Assembly: GCA_963728165.1 (NCBI GenBank)
Contig: CAVSIY010000004.1
Location: forward strand, 310,001 to 374,000
Source: Hyphomicrobium_A sp963728165
GTDB lineage: Bacteria; Pseudomonadota; Alphaproteobacteria; Rhizobiales; Hyphomicrobiaceae
Direction: 5' to 3'
DNA: 64,000 nt
A program made the translations under genes and the position numbers. Of this stretch, positions 21,080 through 30,598 are shown one piece after another. Positions within the stretch are counted from its first letter, which is position 1. Each line of letters opens with the position of its first letter. Under the pieces are notes generated by a model. That model was not told where the DNA came from. It did not search any database and worked only from the letters and a program-made list of their open reading frames with translations.

Positions 21080-22600
21080 CTATTGCGCCGGTCCGGGGCC
21101 CGTCACATTCGTCATCGGCTGAGAGCCAAGCACACTTTGCCCCAATGCGAACATGGCGGCGGCAAAACCAAACACGCACATAAACCAGACCTGCCACATG
21201 CCGTAGCTGGTGGCGATTTGCACGGCCGCCGATGCAAACATTGCGAAGGCAAAAGAGCGCTGCGGCTTTTCCAGATGGGCCGCCTTGCGCAACAGCAACA
21301 GCCCAAACACCAAGAACAGCACGGCGCCGAAGAAGCCCAGCTCGTACCAGACCTGCAGGTAGACGTTGTGGGGGTGCGTCAGGGGGATCCCGATGGCCCA
21401 CGATGCCACCGATGCGGGAGCCTCCTGCATCAGCGGGCGTATGATGTAGGTCATGCCGGCCCCTACCCCCAGCCACGGGGCATTGGGGACCAGATTTGCG
21501 ATGTCGTTCCACTGCGTAATGCGGAATTGTGCCGACAGCTGCAGCCAATCGGCATTTTGCAGGCCGAGCTGGTGCGCCAGATGCGCAGCAGGGACGACAC
21601 AGAGGCAAGCAACGATCCAGGCGCCCGCCAAGGCGTAGCGGGCAATGGTCTCCGAGTAGCTCGCCACAACAAAGGTCAAGAGCCCCAGGACCAACGCGAG
21701 CTTGGCGGTCTCGCTGGTCGCCAGCATCACGGCGGCCGCACTCATGAAAACGAGGAGCACGATGATGGCCCTGCGCCACAAGGGCGCCGACAGCACGCTC
21801 GCCGCCATCAACGCCGGCCACAGCAACAGCGGCATGGGAACGATGTTGCGCGTCAGGTCATCGGGATGCACCGCAATGAGCCGCCCGTTCTCCCATGTGA
21901 AGTAGCGCGCCGGCTCCAGCTGGTCGGGCCCCAGCGACAGCAGATTGTAGGCCCAGATCTTGAGCGCCTGCCCGCTCGCGGCCTCGACGATCATGTAGAG
22001 CGCCCCCACCAAGAGGCCGATCCACAGCCCTTCGCCCATATGCAGCGCGTTGGCGCTGCTTTGCGTGCGCAAGAACGCGCTGAGCGCCAGCGAGCCCAGG
22101 AGAATGATTGCCGCCATCAGGTTTATGGAGACGGTAGCCAAGGGGTCGGGCGCCCAAAGGCCGCTCAAGCTCGCATAGAGGAGGAAGGCGGCAAGAGCGA
22201 GAGCGGCGGCGTCGAAGCGAGGCACGAGGCGGTCCGGCCGCCGGTCGGTGAGAGCGGCTGCGCACGCGCCGACGAACAGCAGCGGCAGCGTGATCTGCAC
22301 CGTCTTCGCGCTCATGATCATGATGGGCACGCCCACCATGATGATCGTGCCAAGCCCGATGCCTGAGGCGCGCGATCGCACCGGCACGGTCTGTGGAGCA
22401 CTCGAGAACAAGGCTTTCCCCCCTGGTCGGACTGCGTGGGCCACCAGCGACTGGCGCACCCCAGATGTGGCATCGGCAATGACGCACGCCAAGCGTTCGA
22501 AGGCGGTGGGGCGGGTTGCCGCAGAGAGCTGACGCGACATCCAACCGACAAGGTAAATGGCCGGCCCGGGCGCGGCGGCCGCGCCCCTTGCGACCTTCAT
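21080..22600 (-). CDS. O-antigen ligase / polymerase family membrane protein
   Basis: An intact ORF of 506 residues with about 11-12 hydrophobic spans. The large periplasmic loop carries WLGVGAGMTYI and, near residue 420, LTHPHNVYLQVWYELG. The HPHN motif with the flanking glycine is the signature of the Wzy/WaaL superfamily, which ligates or polymerises undecaprenyl-linked glycans on the periplasmic face. ATG 22540 (MSRQLSAATRP) is an alternative start. It sits 12 bases after rfbC. Whether it is a ligase or a polymerase cannot be decided here. The Wzm/Wzt exporter nearby implies that whole chains are exported, which favours a ligase. Confidence 0.8.
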   Translation of the reverse strand: MKVARGAAAAPGPAIYLVGWMSRQLSAATRPTAFERLACVIADATSGVRQSLVAHAVRPGGKALFSSAPQTVPVRSRASGIGLGTIIMVGVPIMIMSAKTVQITLPLLFVGACAAALTDRRPDRLVPRFDAAALALAAFLLYASLSGLWAPDPLATVSINLMAAIILLGSLALSAFLRTQSSANALHMGEGLWIGLLVGALYMIVEAASGQALKIWAYNLLSLGPDQLEPARYFTWENGRLIAVHPDDLTRNIVPMPLLLWPALMAASVLSAPLWRRAIIVLLVFMSAAAVMLATSETAKLALVLGLLTFVVASYSETIARYALAGAWIVACLCVVPAAHLAHQLGLQNADWLQLSAQFRITQWNDIANLVPNAPWLGVGAGMTYIIRPLMQEAPASVASWAIGIPLTHPHNVYLQVWYELGFFGAVLFLVFGLLLLRKAAHLEKPQRSFAFAMFASAAVQIATSYGMWQVWFMCVFGFAAAMFALGQSVLGSQPMTNVTGPGPAQ

Positions 22601-22611
22601 TCATGGCGCAG

Positions 22612-23166
22612 CTATCGAAACACGGGCCCCAGCTCGGCGAGCCGGGGATGGCGGCGATCCTTATCCGACAGCGTCGCCTCCTTGGCACTCACGGGCCAAG
22701 CGATGGCGAGCGCGGGATCGTCCCACAGCAGGCCGCTGTCGGATTCCGGCGCGTAGTAGTCGGTGATCTTGTAGAGCACCTCCGTCTCGGGCTCGAGCGT
22801 GCAGAACCCGTGTGCAAAGCCTTCGGGCACCCAGAGCTGAGTCCAATCCTTGGCCGAAAGGATGGTGCTGACGTGGCGCCCGTAGCTGGGCGAGCCTTGG
22901 CGCAGGTCGACCGCCACGTCGAAGATGGCGCCGCGTACTACGCGGATGAGCTTGCCCTGGGCATGCGGCGGCTTCTGAAAGTGGAGCCCGCGCACGACGC
23001 CCTTCGCGTGCGAGATGGAATGGTTGTCCTGCACGAACGCGATGCTCAGCCCCTCGGCCTCGAGCGCGCGCTTGCTGTAGGTCTCGGCAAAGAGCCCGCG
23101 CTCATCGGAGAACACTTTGGGGACGAGGCGCTTGATGTCGGGGATGGCAAGAGTTTCGACCTGCAT
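22612..23166 (-). CDS. rfbC: dTDP-4-dehydrorhamnose 3,5-epimerase
   Basis: An intact ORF of 184 residues from ATG 23166 with GGAG just upstream. RfbC/RmlC features are complete: FSDERGLFAETYSKRAL, FVQDNHSISHAKGVVRGLHFQ (substrate-binding and catalytic His region), GKLIRVVRGAIFDVAVDLR, and WVPEGFAHGFCTLEPETEVLYK with the second half of the jelly-roll active site. It catalyses the third step of dTDP-L-rhamnose synthesis. The other rfb genes (A, B, D) are not in this window. Its presence implies rhamnose, or a related 6-deoxy sugar, in the glycan. Confidence 0.93.
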   Translation of the reverse strand: MQVETLAIPDIKRLVPKVFSDERGLFAETYSKRALEAEGLSIAFVQDNHSISHAKGVVRGLHFQKPPHAQGKLIRVVRGAIFDVAVDLRQGSPSYGRHVSTILSAKDWTQLWVPEGFAHGFCTLEPETEVLYKITDYYAPESDSGLLWDDPALAIAWPVSAKEATLSDKDRRHPRLAELGPVFR

Positions 23167-23204
23167 GGATACTCCGCCTTGGGCGCAACGGGTTTGGATG
23201 TCGA

Positions 23205-25143
23205 TCAGGCTAATGAGGTTTCGCACGCCTCGTCGTGTCGCATCCCCATTTGCGCGATCGAAGCGCGCCAATCGACGCGGGGCGGAAACGCCAGCTTGAA
23301 GCATTGGCCGTTCTTGAGGCTCAAGTTCGGGTTGTAGTACTTGTCCGCCGTCAGCACAGCCCCCCATCGATCGAGCATGAGCTGCTCCTCGCGCTTGGCT
23401 TGGTCGTATCGTTCAGGCGAATTGTATGGCCTGAGCTTCGCTGACACGTGATGATAGAGCTCCACGGTGGGGGTCCACACAATCCGCCACCCCGCCTGCA
23501 TCAGGCGAATGCAAAAGTCGACATCGTTGAAAGCGATGGCGAGCTGCTCCTCGAACCCGCCGACGCTTTCGAAGGCCTTGCGCCAAACGACGACGCACGC
23601 CGCCGTCACAGCGGAAAAATCCTGCTCCAATGCGGCGCGTCCGAAGTAGCCGGGGGTCCAGCGCGGGGCAAAACGGTGCGCGTGATTGGCCACGCCGCCA
23701 ATGCCAAGAATAGTGCCGGCGGCCTGTATCGTATTGTTCGGGAAGTACAGCATCGGGCCCACAGCACCAACCCCCGCGGGCGCCAAGCGCGCGACCATCT
23801 GCTCCAGCCAGTCGGGGGTGATCACCTCGGTGTCGTCGTTCATGAAGCAGAGAACGGAGCCGCGCGCCTGGCCCGCGCCCCAGTTGTTGGTCTTAGAAAA
23901 ATTAAAGGGGCCATCCGGATAGGAGAGGACCCTGACGCGGGCATCGGCTCCGACGCCCTCCAGCAAGGCTCTCCACCCGGCCGCATTGCGTGCGCGCTCG
24001 TTGACGAGAAGCAGCACCTCGAAATGCCGGTATGTGGTCACCTTCAAGAGATGGTCGAGACAGCGCGCGGCCAGGTCCGAGCGACATGCGGATGGGATGA
24101 GTATGCTGACCTCTGGCAGCACGGCCGGCGGTCGATAGTCGACTTGGTAGTAGTTGCGCTGCGTGATCCTGACGCTGCCTTTGATCCCGCGCCGCTCGAG
24201 CGCCTCCTGCACCGCCCGCTGTCCCGCCTCGAATCGCATAGGGCTTGGCGGCGGGGCTCTTGGCCGTCGACCCGGAGACGGCCCTCCAGTGATAGAGCAC
24301 GTGCGGGATATGACGGATCCTGTCGGGGTCGTGAGCTCGGCGCACCGCAGCAGGAGATCGTAGTCCTGGCTGCCGTTGAAGGCGTCGCGGAAGCCGCCCG
24401 CCCGCGCGATCAGGCTGCTGCGGTAGACACCGTGAGATGGTTGACGAAGTTCTGGACAGGATGAGCGCGGCGTTCCAATCGGGCTTGAAATAGGGGTCGA
24501 AGCGGCGCCCCTTCGCATCGATCTTGTCCTCGTCGGAGTAGATGAGATCGACCGTGGGATTGGCGGCAATCTCCTTGGCCACCAGCAGCAGCGCGTGCGG
24601 CGGGATCTCGTCGTCTTGATCGATGAAGGCGACAAAGTCGCCCGTCGCGAGCTCCAACGCCGCATTGGTGGCGGCGGCAATGCCGCCGTTCTCGCGCCGG
24701 CGGCACACCTTGATGCGAGCATCCTCGCTGGCATATTGCCTCAACAGCGGCTCGACATGGGGGTCAGTCGAGCAATCGTCGGCAATGCACAGCTCCCAGT
24801 TCGGGTAGGCCTGCGCTTTGATCGATTGAATGGCGCGCTGCAGAAACCTCTCGGGAGGATCAAAGACCGGCATGACCAGTGAGATCGGCGCACTCTTCGG
24901 GAGCGCCGAAGCGGCAGAGCACAACAGTGCCGTGTCCTCCGGCCCGATCGTGTCATACATTCTCACCCAAGCCCTATAGCTGGCTGCTCGCTCGGCGTTC
25001 TGCATGGACTCGCGCAAGCGCGCGGCAAAGAGGCGTGGGTCGCGAACGAGAAGCCGGGCGTGGCGCGACAGCTTGTCGGCGCTCGCCAGCTGACCGAGCA
25101 GCGATTGCAGAAGTCTTCGCGCCGTCCTTGCGTCCTTGGCCAT
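23205..25143 (-). CDS. Tandem GT2 glycosyltransferase (frameshifted)
   Basis: The start is ATG 25143, after an N-terminal helical region (RLLQSLLGQLASADKLSRH). The first GT2 domain has ISLVMPVFDPPERFLQRAI, IADDCSTDPHV and FVAFIDQDDEIPPHAL. The second has VSILIPSACRSDLAARCLDH, FNFSKTNNWGA, VLCFMNDDTEVITPDWLE, ACVVVWRKAFESVGGFEE and AFNDVDFCIRLMQAGWRIVW. Two GT-A domains in tandem are common in long surface-glycan transferases. The frame breaks near 24450 and again near 24270, between the two domains. It would be about 645 residues once repaired. The donor sugars are unknown. Confidence 0.78.
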
Positions 25144-25208
25144 CACCACACGCTCGTCCAAACGGACCGGGCAAGGCGCCGACCCTAAGCCGGCTTGCGT
25201 TCACCCAC

Positions 25209-26190
25209 TCACGCCCGCTGGTATAGGTTCCACACCAAGCAGCGCGCAACCGCCGCCGTCGAGATCTTGCGGTCCTTCTGCACCTGGCGCCGCTTCCTCA
25301 AGGCGCCGGCGCATGCCAGCCCCGCGAGCAGCCCTCGCAAAGGGGCCTTGATCGCATGGCCTTCGAACGCGAGCTTCAAGATGATCGCGAAAGAGCACAT
25401 GAGATTGAGAGGCACGGCGAGGACCAGCAGCGCCAGCGGCATGTCCTTGATGAGAAGCCATAGCCGGTTGCGAAAGGAGTAAAACAGCGTGAAGTCGCTG
25501 CGCGCGCCCGTGATCGCCGAGCCACGGTGGCAAACGAGGGCCTGGCGCAGCTGCATGCAGCGCTCGCCCGCAAGACGCAGGCGCAACCCCAAGTCCACAT
25601 CCTCCACGTAGCAGAAGAAGGACTGATCGAACCCTTGCGCGCCGCTCGAAGGCCTCGCGGTCATAGAGCGCGGCGGCGGCACAGGGCGAGAAGACCTCCC
25701 TGTCCTGGAGCGGCAGCGTCGCCAGCGGACGGCCCGAGCCGAGGCGCCACGCAATGCCGGCAATCGACAGCACATCGCCGAAGCCGTCGACAAGCGAGGG
25801 GTCGGCCGCGTTGATAAGGGTTGCGCCGAACATGCGCACATCAGGATAGCGCTCGGCGCCGCGGTGCATCTCCTCGAGCCAGTCGGGCTTGGCCACCGCG
25901 TCGGGATTGAGCGTGGCAAGCCAGGGCGCCCGGCAGCCGCGGGCGCCTAAGTTGTTTGCCGCGGCAAAGCCCACGTTCGATGTGTTGCGGATCAGGCTGA
26001 AGCGCTTATCGGGAAGCGTGAGCGCGTCCGCCGCGCCGTCAGTCGAGGCATTGTCGACGATGACGGCCTCGAAGTCGGTGAACGTCTGCTGGCTGAGGGC
26101 ATCGACGCACGCCTGAATGAACGGGCCCGCGTTGTAGCTGACGATGATGACCCTCACCCAGGGGTCTCTTCCCGTATCGGGATTCGCCAT
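25209..26190 (-). CDS. GT2 glycosyltransferase, rhamnosyltransferase-like (frameshifted)
   Basis: The start is ATG 26190. VRVIIVSYNAGPFIQACVDAL, VDNASTDGAAD, NTSNVGFAAANNLGA and LATLNPDAVAKPDWLEEM match WbbL-type rhamnosyltransferases. One frameshift near 25640 separates this from FDQSFFCYVEDVDLGLRLRLAG and a hydrophobic C-terminus ending CLVWNLYQRA. The likely role is adding rhamnose or another deoxy sugar to a lipid-linked glycan; it fits with rfbC nearby. Length about 327 residues. Confidence 0.8.
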
Positions 26191-26290
26191 TGCGTCGACC
26201 CTGATGCCTCGGCTCGCGTCGCAGGGACGCTATCGAGCCGAGCTTTAGCAGGATTGCGGCGCCCAGTGCTTCTACCGATCGCAAAGGCGT

Positions 26291-26319
26291 AAACGAAAGG
26301 GGCGCCCGCAGGGCGCCCC
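26291..26319 (-). terminator. Rho-independent terminator
   Basis: On the minus strand a perfect nine-base-pair stem GGGGCGCCC/GGGCGCCCC with a three-base loop is followed by TTTCGTTT. It lies 37 bases past the stop of the secreted protein gene and ends that transcript before the glycosyltransferase at 26190. Confidence 0.8.
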
Positions 26320-26355
26320 CAGAGTAGAGCTATGGCCGCTGCCGGTATCGAGCGA

Positions 26356-27351
26356 TCAGTTCTCGGCGAGCGCCGCGACCGAGGCTTCCGCGTCGTCCTC
26401 CGGGATGCTCTCGGCCACATCGGGATGCGCGATCTTCTGGAGCCTGCTCAAGGACGACCTCACGTCCTCGATGGTCCCGAAGACCGAGTAGACCAGAAAG
26501 CGGTGGGGGCCGGCGGCAACGTGCTGCTGGCGGAACACCACATTCGACTTGGTGACGCCTGCGTGCGACAGCCGGAACCTCCCGTAGCCGGGGCCGGTAA
26601 ATCCGGCGCTTGCGGTCTGCGGCGTGAAGAGGCCGAGCGCGTGCGTTCCATCGCTCGTCGCCAGCACGACCGGCAGCTCCTGCTCTCCCGGTCCGTCCGA
26701 CAGCGGCTCTAAGCGGTCGCTCACAGAATTGTAGCGGTAGAAGGTGTCGAAACGATCGGGCATGTAGGCGGTCAGCACCTCGAACACCGCCAGCGACCGC
26801 GGTCGCGCCAGACCAAAGCTGATCCTGTGCTCGAGCACATTGCCGAAACCGGGAAGGAAGCGCACCGTCTTGGCAAGACGCGTTGACGACACCGGAGATG
26901 GATCGCCCTCGTTCAGTGCCTTCTTGCATTCTGCCGAGTGATGGCCCCGGCGAATCCAATAGGCCATGTGCGAGGACGTTCTCAACACGTTGCCGACGAC
27001 CACGCCTCGATGCAGCTGGCTCGAGGTCGACCGCGGACGGTTGCCGTCCTTGCTGGCTCCCGCCTCGGTCGGGTTATCGCACTCGCCCAGCCCATCGAAG
27101 CTGATCGCGGACTGGAGGTCGCGGCCATGGTCGTTGGCGTCGAGGAATTCCGTGCCCCCCCACTGCAGGGACTCGATCGCGCCCGCCGAGCGCCCCGTCG
27201 CCGTCACCAGGACGGTGCGGCCCTTGAAGGCGCCCGAGATGGTCAATGGCTGCACGATGAGCACCTCGTTGGAGCGGGAGACGCTGACCACGGCGCCCAG
27301 GCACAGCGCGGCGGCAACAAGTGTTCGTTTCCGTGCGAAACGCACGCGCAT
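26356..27351 (-). CDS. Predicted secreted protein of unknown function
   Basis: I do not recognise this 331-residue protein. ATG 27351 is chosen because GGAGGAG precedes it by about nine bases. The N-terminus MRVRFARKRTLVAAALCLGAVVSVS is a signal peptide or anchor. The body is rich in beta-prone, moderately polar segments (GAIESLQWGGTEFLDANDHGRDLQ, GFTGPGYGRFRLSHAG), and the acidic C-terminus ends EDDAEASVAALAEN. QWGGTEFLDANDHGRDLQ could suggest a carbohydrate-active beta-sandwich, but this is a guess. The gene is monocistronic, intact and closed by a strong terminator. Confidence 0.6.
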   Translation of the reverse strand: MRVRFARKRTLVAAALCLGAVVSVSRSNEVLIVQPLTISGAFKGRTVLVTATGRSAGAIESLQWGGTEFLDANDHGRDLQSAISFDGLGECDNPTEAGASKDGNRPRSTSSQLHRGVVVGNVLRTSSHMAYWIRRGHHSAECKKALNEGDPSPVSSTRLAKTVRFLPGFGNVLEHRISFGLARPRSLAVFEVLTAYMPDRFDTFYRYNSVSDRLEPLSDGPGEQELPVVLATSDGTHALGLFTPQTASAGFTGPGYGRFRLSHAGVTKSNVVFRQQHVAAGPHRFLVYSVFGTIEDVRSSLSRLQKIAHPDVAESIPEDDAEASVAALAEN

Positions 27352-28078
27352 GGGCGCACTCCTCCAAGTCCCGAGCACGCCGAAGGCGTGCATGGCTGAA
27401 CGCACGGACTTGAAAGAGGCGTTACGCTTACGCTGCGGGGGAGCGCGCTTGCGCGCGCGAAGGGCGGCCGTTACCCAGGACCCAAGCCTGAGATCCGCAT
27501 CACAATTTGGCGAGCATTGCGTGCGCGCCAGCGAAGCGGGCCGTCAGACTTGCACACCCATCCGATTGAGAAACTCCGCAGTTGCCCTGTGGTTCCAGTA
27601 GCCGATCCGCGGATGGGTGACAACGGAGGCTCGGCTCCCATCAACAACTCGCGCGGTCGCTGTGGATGGCTGAAGGAATATCTATTGCGTGCGCGCGATC
27701 GCGGGGAATGCGCCAGCGAAACTAATCCCCGCCTTCCCACACGCCCTTAGACTCCCACCGGCCGTTCCAACGGCCGGGGGCGCAGACGTGCGCTGGCGGA
27801 CTTGCGCGGAGCGGGCCGGCGCATGGGTCGGGGGACATATAGCTATCCCCGGGTCCATCCTGCCGCGTCATGGCGGAGCCATGCTTCGCATGGACGGCGA
27901 AAATCTCAGTAACGCCCCGGATACGATGCAGTTCGGGGAATGGCGGCGGACGAGCCGTGCGTCGAGTGGGGCGGCAAGGGCCGCATCCATCACGAACAAT
28001 GAGAAGGGCCGGAGCCGCCCCGCTCCCTGGTTTTCGAAAACCCTCGGGTGCCCGCACCGCGAGGCTAAAGGTGCGTCT
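27352..28078. other. Intergenic region with hairpins, no gene seen
   Basis: This 727-base gap lies between the secreted-protein gene start and the coxC stop. It contains a strong hairpin at 27758-27777 (nine-base arms, two-base loop) and a perfect palindrome GGTTTTCGAAAACC at 28029-28042. No T-tract follows either, so neither is a convincing terminator. Open frames across it are antisense shadows of high GC content. Confidence 0.5.
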
Positions 28079-28903
28079 TCAAGCCCACCACACGTAGACG
28101 AAGGCGAACAGGAACAGCCACACGACGTCGACGAAGTGCCAGTACCAGGCCGCGAAGATGAGCCCCAGATGCTCGGTCGGCGTGAACTGGCCGAGATACG
28201 CGCGCAACAGGCACACGCACAAAAAGATGGTGCCGATGATGACGTGGGCGCCATGAAAGCCGGTCGCCATGAAGAACACGGCGCCGAAGATGTTGCCCGA
28301 GTAGTCGAACGCGGCGTGCGTGAACTCATAGGCCTGCACGCAGGTGAAGATGATGCCGAGCGTCACCGTCACGAGGAGGCCGAGCTTGAGGCCGCGGCGG
28401 TCGCCCTTGATCAGGCGCCCATGCGCCCAGGTCACGGCTCCGGCCGAGCTCAACAGGATCACCGTCATCAACAGCGGCAGGCCCCATGGGTCCGACGTCT
28501 CAATCCCCTGCGGCGGCCACACGCCGCCGATGACATGATCGCGCACGACTTGAATGCGATCGGCGGGAAACAGGGCGGAATTGAAGAACGCCCAGAACCA
28601 GGCCACGAAGAACATGATCTCCGAGCCGATGAACAAGAGCATGCCGTAGTGCAGCGACAGCTGCGTCAGCGGCGTGTGCTCGTGGGCCTCGCCCTCGCGA
28701 ATGACGTCGCGCCACCAGCCGATCATGGTCGTCGCCACGCCGAGGACGCCGAGCGAGAAGACGATCCACGGCGGCCAGATGAGGTTGTAGACCCACAGGA
28801 TCAGCCCCGAGGCGAGCAGCAGCGCGGAGAAGGCGCCGCGGATCGGCCACGGGCTCGGCTCGACCATCTGGAACGGGGCTTGGCTCTCCTGCGCGTCGGC
28901 CAT
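28079..28903 (-). CDS. coxC: Cytochrome c oxidase subunit III (aa3 type)
   Basis: An intact 274-residue protein with seven hydrophobic spans. WPIRGAFSALLLASGLILW, WWRDVIREGEAHEHTPLTQ, FIGSEIMFFVAWFWAFFNSAL, WPPQGIE and WYWHFVDVVWLFLFAFVYVWWA at the C-terminus are diagnostic of CoxC/CtaE. This subunit stabilises the oxygen-reducing core and its proton uptake. It follows coxA by about 40 bases on the same strand, giving the order coxB-coxA-coxC. Confidence 0.96.
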   Translation of the reverse strand: MADAQESQAPFQMVEPSPWPIRGAFSALLLASGLILWVYNLIWPPWIVFSLGVLGVATTMIGWWRDVIREGEAHEHTPLTQLSLHYGMLLFIGSEIMFFVAWFWAFFNSALFPADRIQVVRDHVIGGVWPPQGIETSDPWGLPLLMTVILLSSAGAVTWAHGRLIKGDRRGLKLGLLVTVTLGIIFTCVQAYEFTHAAFDYSGNIFGAVFFMATGFHGAHVIIGTIFLCVCLLRAYLGQFTPTEHLGLIFAAWYWHFVDVVWLFLFAFVYVWWA

Positions 28904-28942
28904 CTCAAGTTGTCTCCGTCGTCATGTGGCAGCGTCTCGTCC

Positions 28943-30553
28943 TCACGCGATGCGCGGCTGCACCTCGAACTGATGGAACGGCGCCGGCGAGGGCAGCGTC
29001 CATTCGAGCGTCGTGGCGCCAGGGCCCCAGGGGTTCGCCGGCGCGGGACGCTTGCGATAGAAGGCCTCGGCCACGGCGTAGACGAAAATGAGGGCGCCGA
29101 ACGCCGACAGATAGGCCCCGATCGAGGAGACGTAGTTCCAGCCGGCGAAGGCATCGGGATAGTCGGCGATACGCCGCGGCATGCCGGCGGCGCCGAGGAA
29201 GTGCTGCGGAAAAAACAGAATGTTGACGCTGATGAACGTCACCCAGAAGTGCACGTGCCCGATCGTCTCCGACATCATGTAGCCGCTCATCTTGGGGAAC
29301 CAGTAGTACCAGCCCGAGAAGATCGCGAACACGGCGCCGAGCGAGAGCACGTAATGGAAGTGCGCCACAACGAAGTAGGTGTCTTGCAGCACCCGGTCGA
29401 CACCGGCGTTGGCGAGCACGACGCCGGTGACGCCGCCGACGGTGAACAGGAACACGAAGCCGATCGCCCACAGCATCGGGGTGCGGAACTCGATCGATCC
29501 GCCCCACATGGTCGCGATCCAGGAGAAGATCTTGATCCCCGTCGGCACCGCAATGGCGAGACTGGCCGCGACGAAGTAGGCCTGCGTGCTGGCATTGAGC
29601 CCGACGGTGTACATGTGGTGCGCCCACACCGCGAAGCCGATAAAGCCGATCGCCACCATGGCGTAGACCATGCCGAGATAGCCGAAGATCGTCTTGCCGC
29701 TGAAGGTGGAGATGACGGTGGAGATGATTCCGAAGCCCGGCAGGATCATGATGTAGACCTCCGGGTGGCCGAAGAACCAGAAGAGATGCTGGAACAGCAG
29801 CGGATCACCGCCGCCTTTCGGATTGAAGAAGGTCGCCCCGAAATTGCGGTCGACCAGCAGCATGGTGATGGCACCGGCGAGCACCGGCAGTGCCAGCACG
29901 AGCATGAACGCCGTGATGAGGATCGACCAGACATAGAGCGGCATCTTGTGCATGGTCATGCCGGGCGCGCGCATGTTGAGGATCGTCGCGATGAAATTGA
30001 TCGCACCGAGGATCGACGACGCGCCGGCCAGATGCAGCGACAGAATGACGAAGTCGACGGACGGGCCCGGGTGCCCCTTGGTCGACAAGAGCGGATAGAG
30101 CGTCCAACCGGTGCCGGCGCCGTCAGAGCCGGGCGCGCCGCCGAAGAACAAGGAGCTGACGAACAGCGTGAAAGAGGCCGCCAAAAACCAGAACGACAGG
30201 TTGTTCAGCCGCGGGAAGGCCATGTCGGGTGCGCCGATCATCATCGGCACAAACCAGTTGCCGAAGCCGCCGATCAGCGCCGGCATGAGCACGAAGAAAA
30301 TCATGATCAGGCCGTGCGCGGTAACGAACACGTTGTAGGTCTGCGGATTGGAGAAGAACTGCAGACCCGGCTCGTGCAGCTCCAGCCGCATGGCGATCGA
30401 CAGGCACGTGCCCACGACCGCGGCACCCATGGCAAAGCACAGATAAAGCGTGCCGATGTCCTTGTGGTTGGTCGAGTAGAGGAAGCGACGCCAACCCGTG
30501 GGGATTGCGTGAGCTGGCGTCGCGCCGGGAGCCATCGTCGTCGCTCGTTCCAT
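28943..30553 (-). CDS. coxA: Cytochrome c oxidase subunit I (aa3 type)
   Basis: An intact protein of 536 residues from ATG 30553, which has GAAGGA about eight bases upstream. WRRFLYSTNHKDIGTLYL, the haem a ligand region in VTAHGLIMIFFVLMPALIGGFGNW, HLFWFFGHPEVYIMILPGFG (CuB His and the cross-linked Tyr of the K channel), AHHMYTVG, and VAHFHYVLSLGA (haem ligands) are present. It is the catalytic oxygen-reducing and proton-pumping subunit of an A-type haem-copper oxidase in the inner membrane. Confidence 0.97.
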   Translation of the reverse strand: MERATTMAPGATPAHAIPTGWRRFLYSTNHKDIGTLYLCFAMGAAVVGTCLSIAMRLELHEPGLQFFSNPQTYNVFVTAHGLIMIFFVLMPALIGGFGNWFVPMMIGAPDMAFPRLNNLSFWFLAASFTLFVSSLFFGGAPGSDGAGTGWTLYPLLSTKGHPGPSVDFVILSLHLAGASSILGAINFIATILNMRAPGMTMHKMPLYVWSILITAFMLVLALPVLAGAITMLLVDRNFGATFFNPKGGGDPLLFQHLFWFFGHPEVYIMILPGFGIISTVISTFSGKTIFGYLGMVYAMVAIGFIGFAVWAHHMYTVGLNASTQAYFVAASLAIAVPTGIKIFSWIATMWGGSIEFRTPMLWAIGFVFLFTVGGVTGVVLANAGVDRVLQDTYFVVAHFHYVLSLGAVFAIFSGWYYWFPKMSGYMMSETIGHVHFWVTFISVNILFFPQHFLGAAGMPRRIADYPDAFAGWNYVSSIGAYLSAFGALIFVYAVAEAFYRKRPAPANPWGPGATTLEWTLPSPAPFHQFEVQPRIA

Positions 30554-30598
30554 GCTCGGGTCCTTCGATCGCAACGGTTGGATGGGCTCGGGCGCCCG

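Noticed and set aside
27758..27777. Strong hairpin in the gap before coxC as a terminator
   Set aside because: No T-tract follows on either strand and it is more than 300 bases from the nearest gene end.
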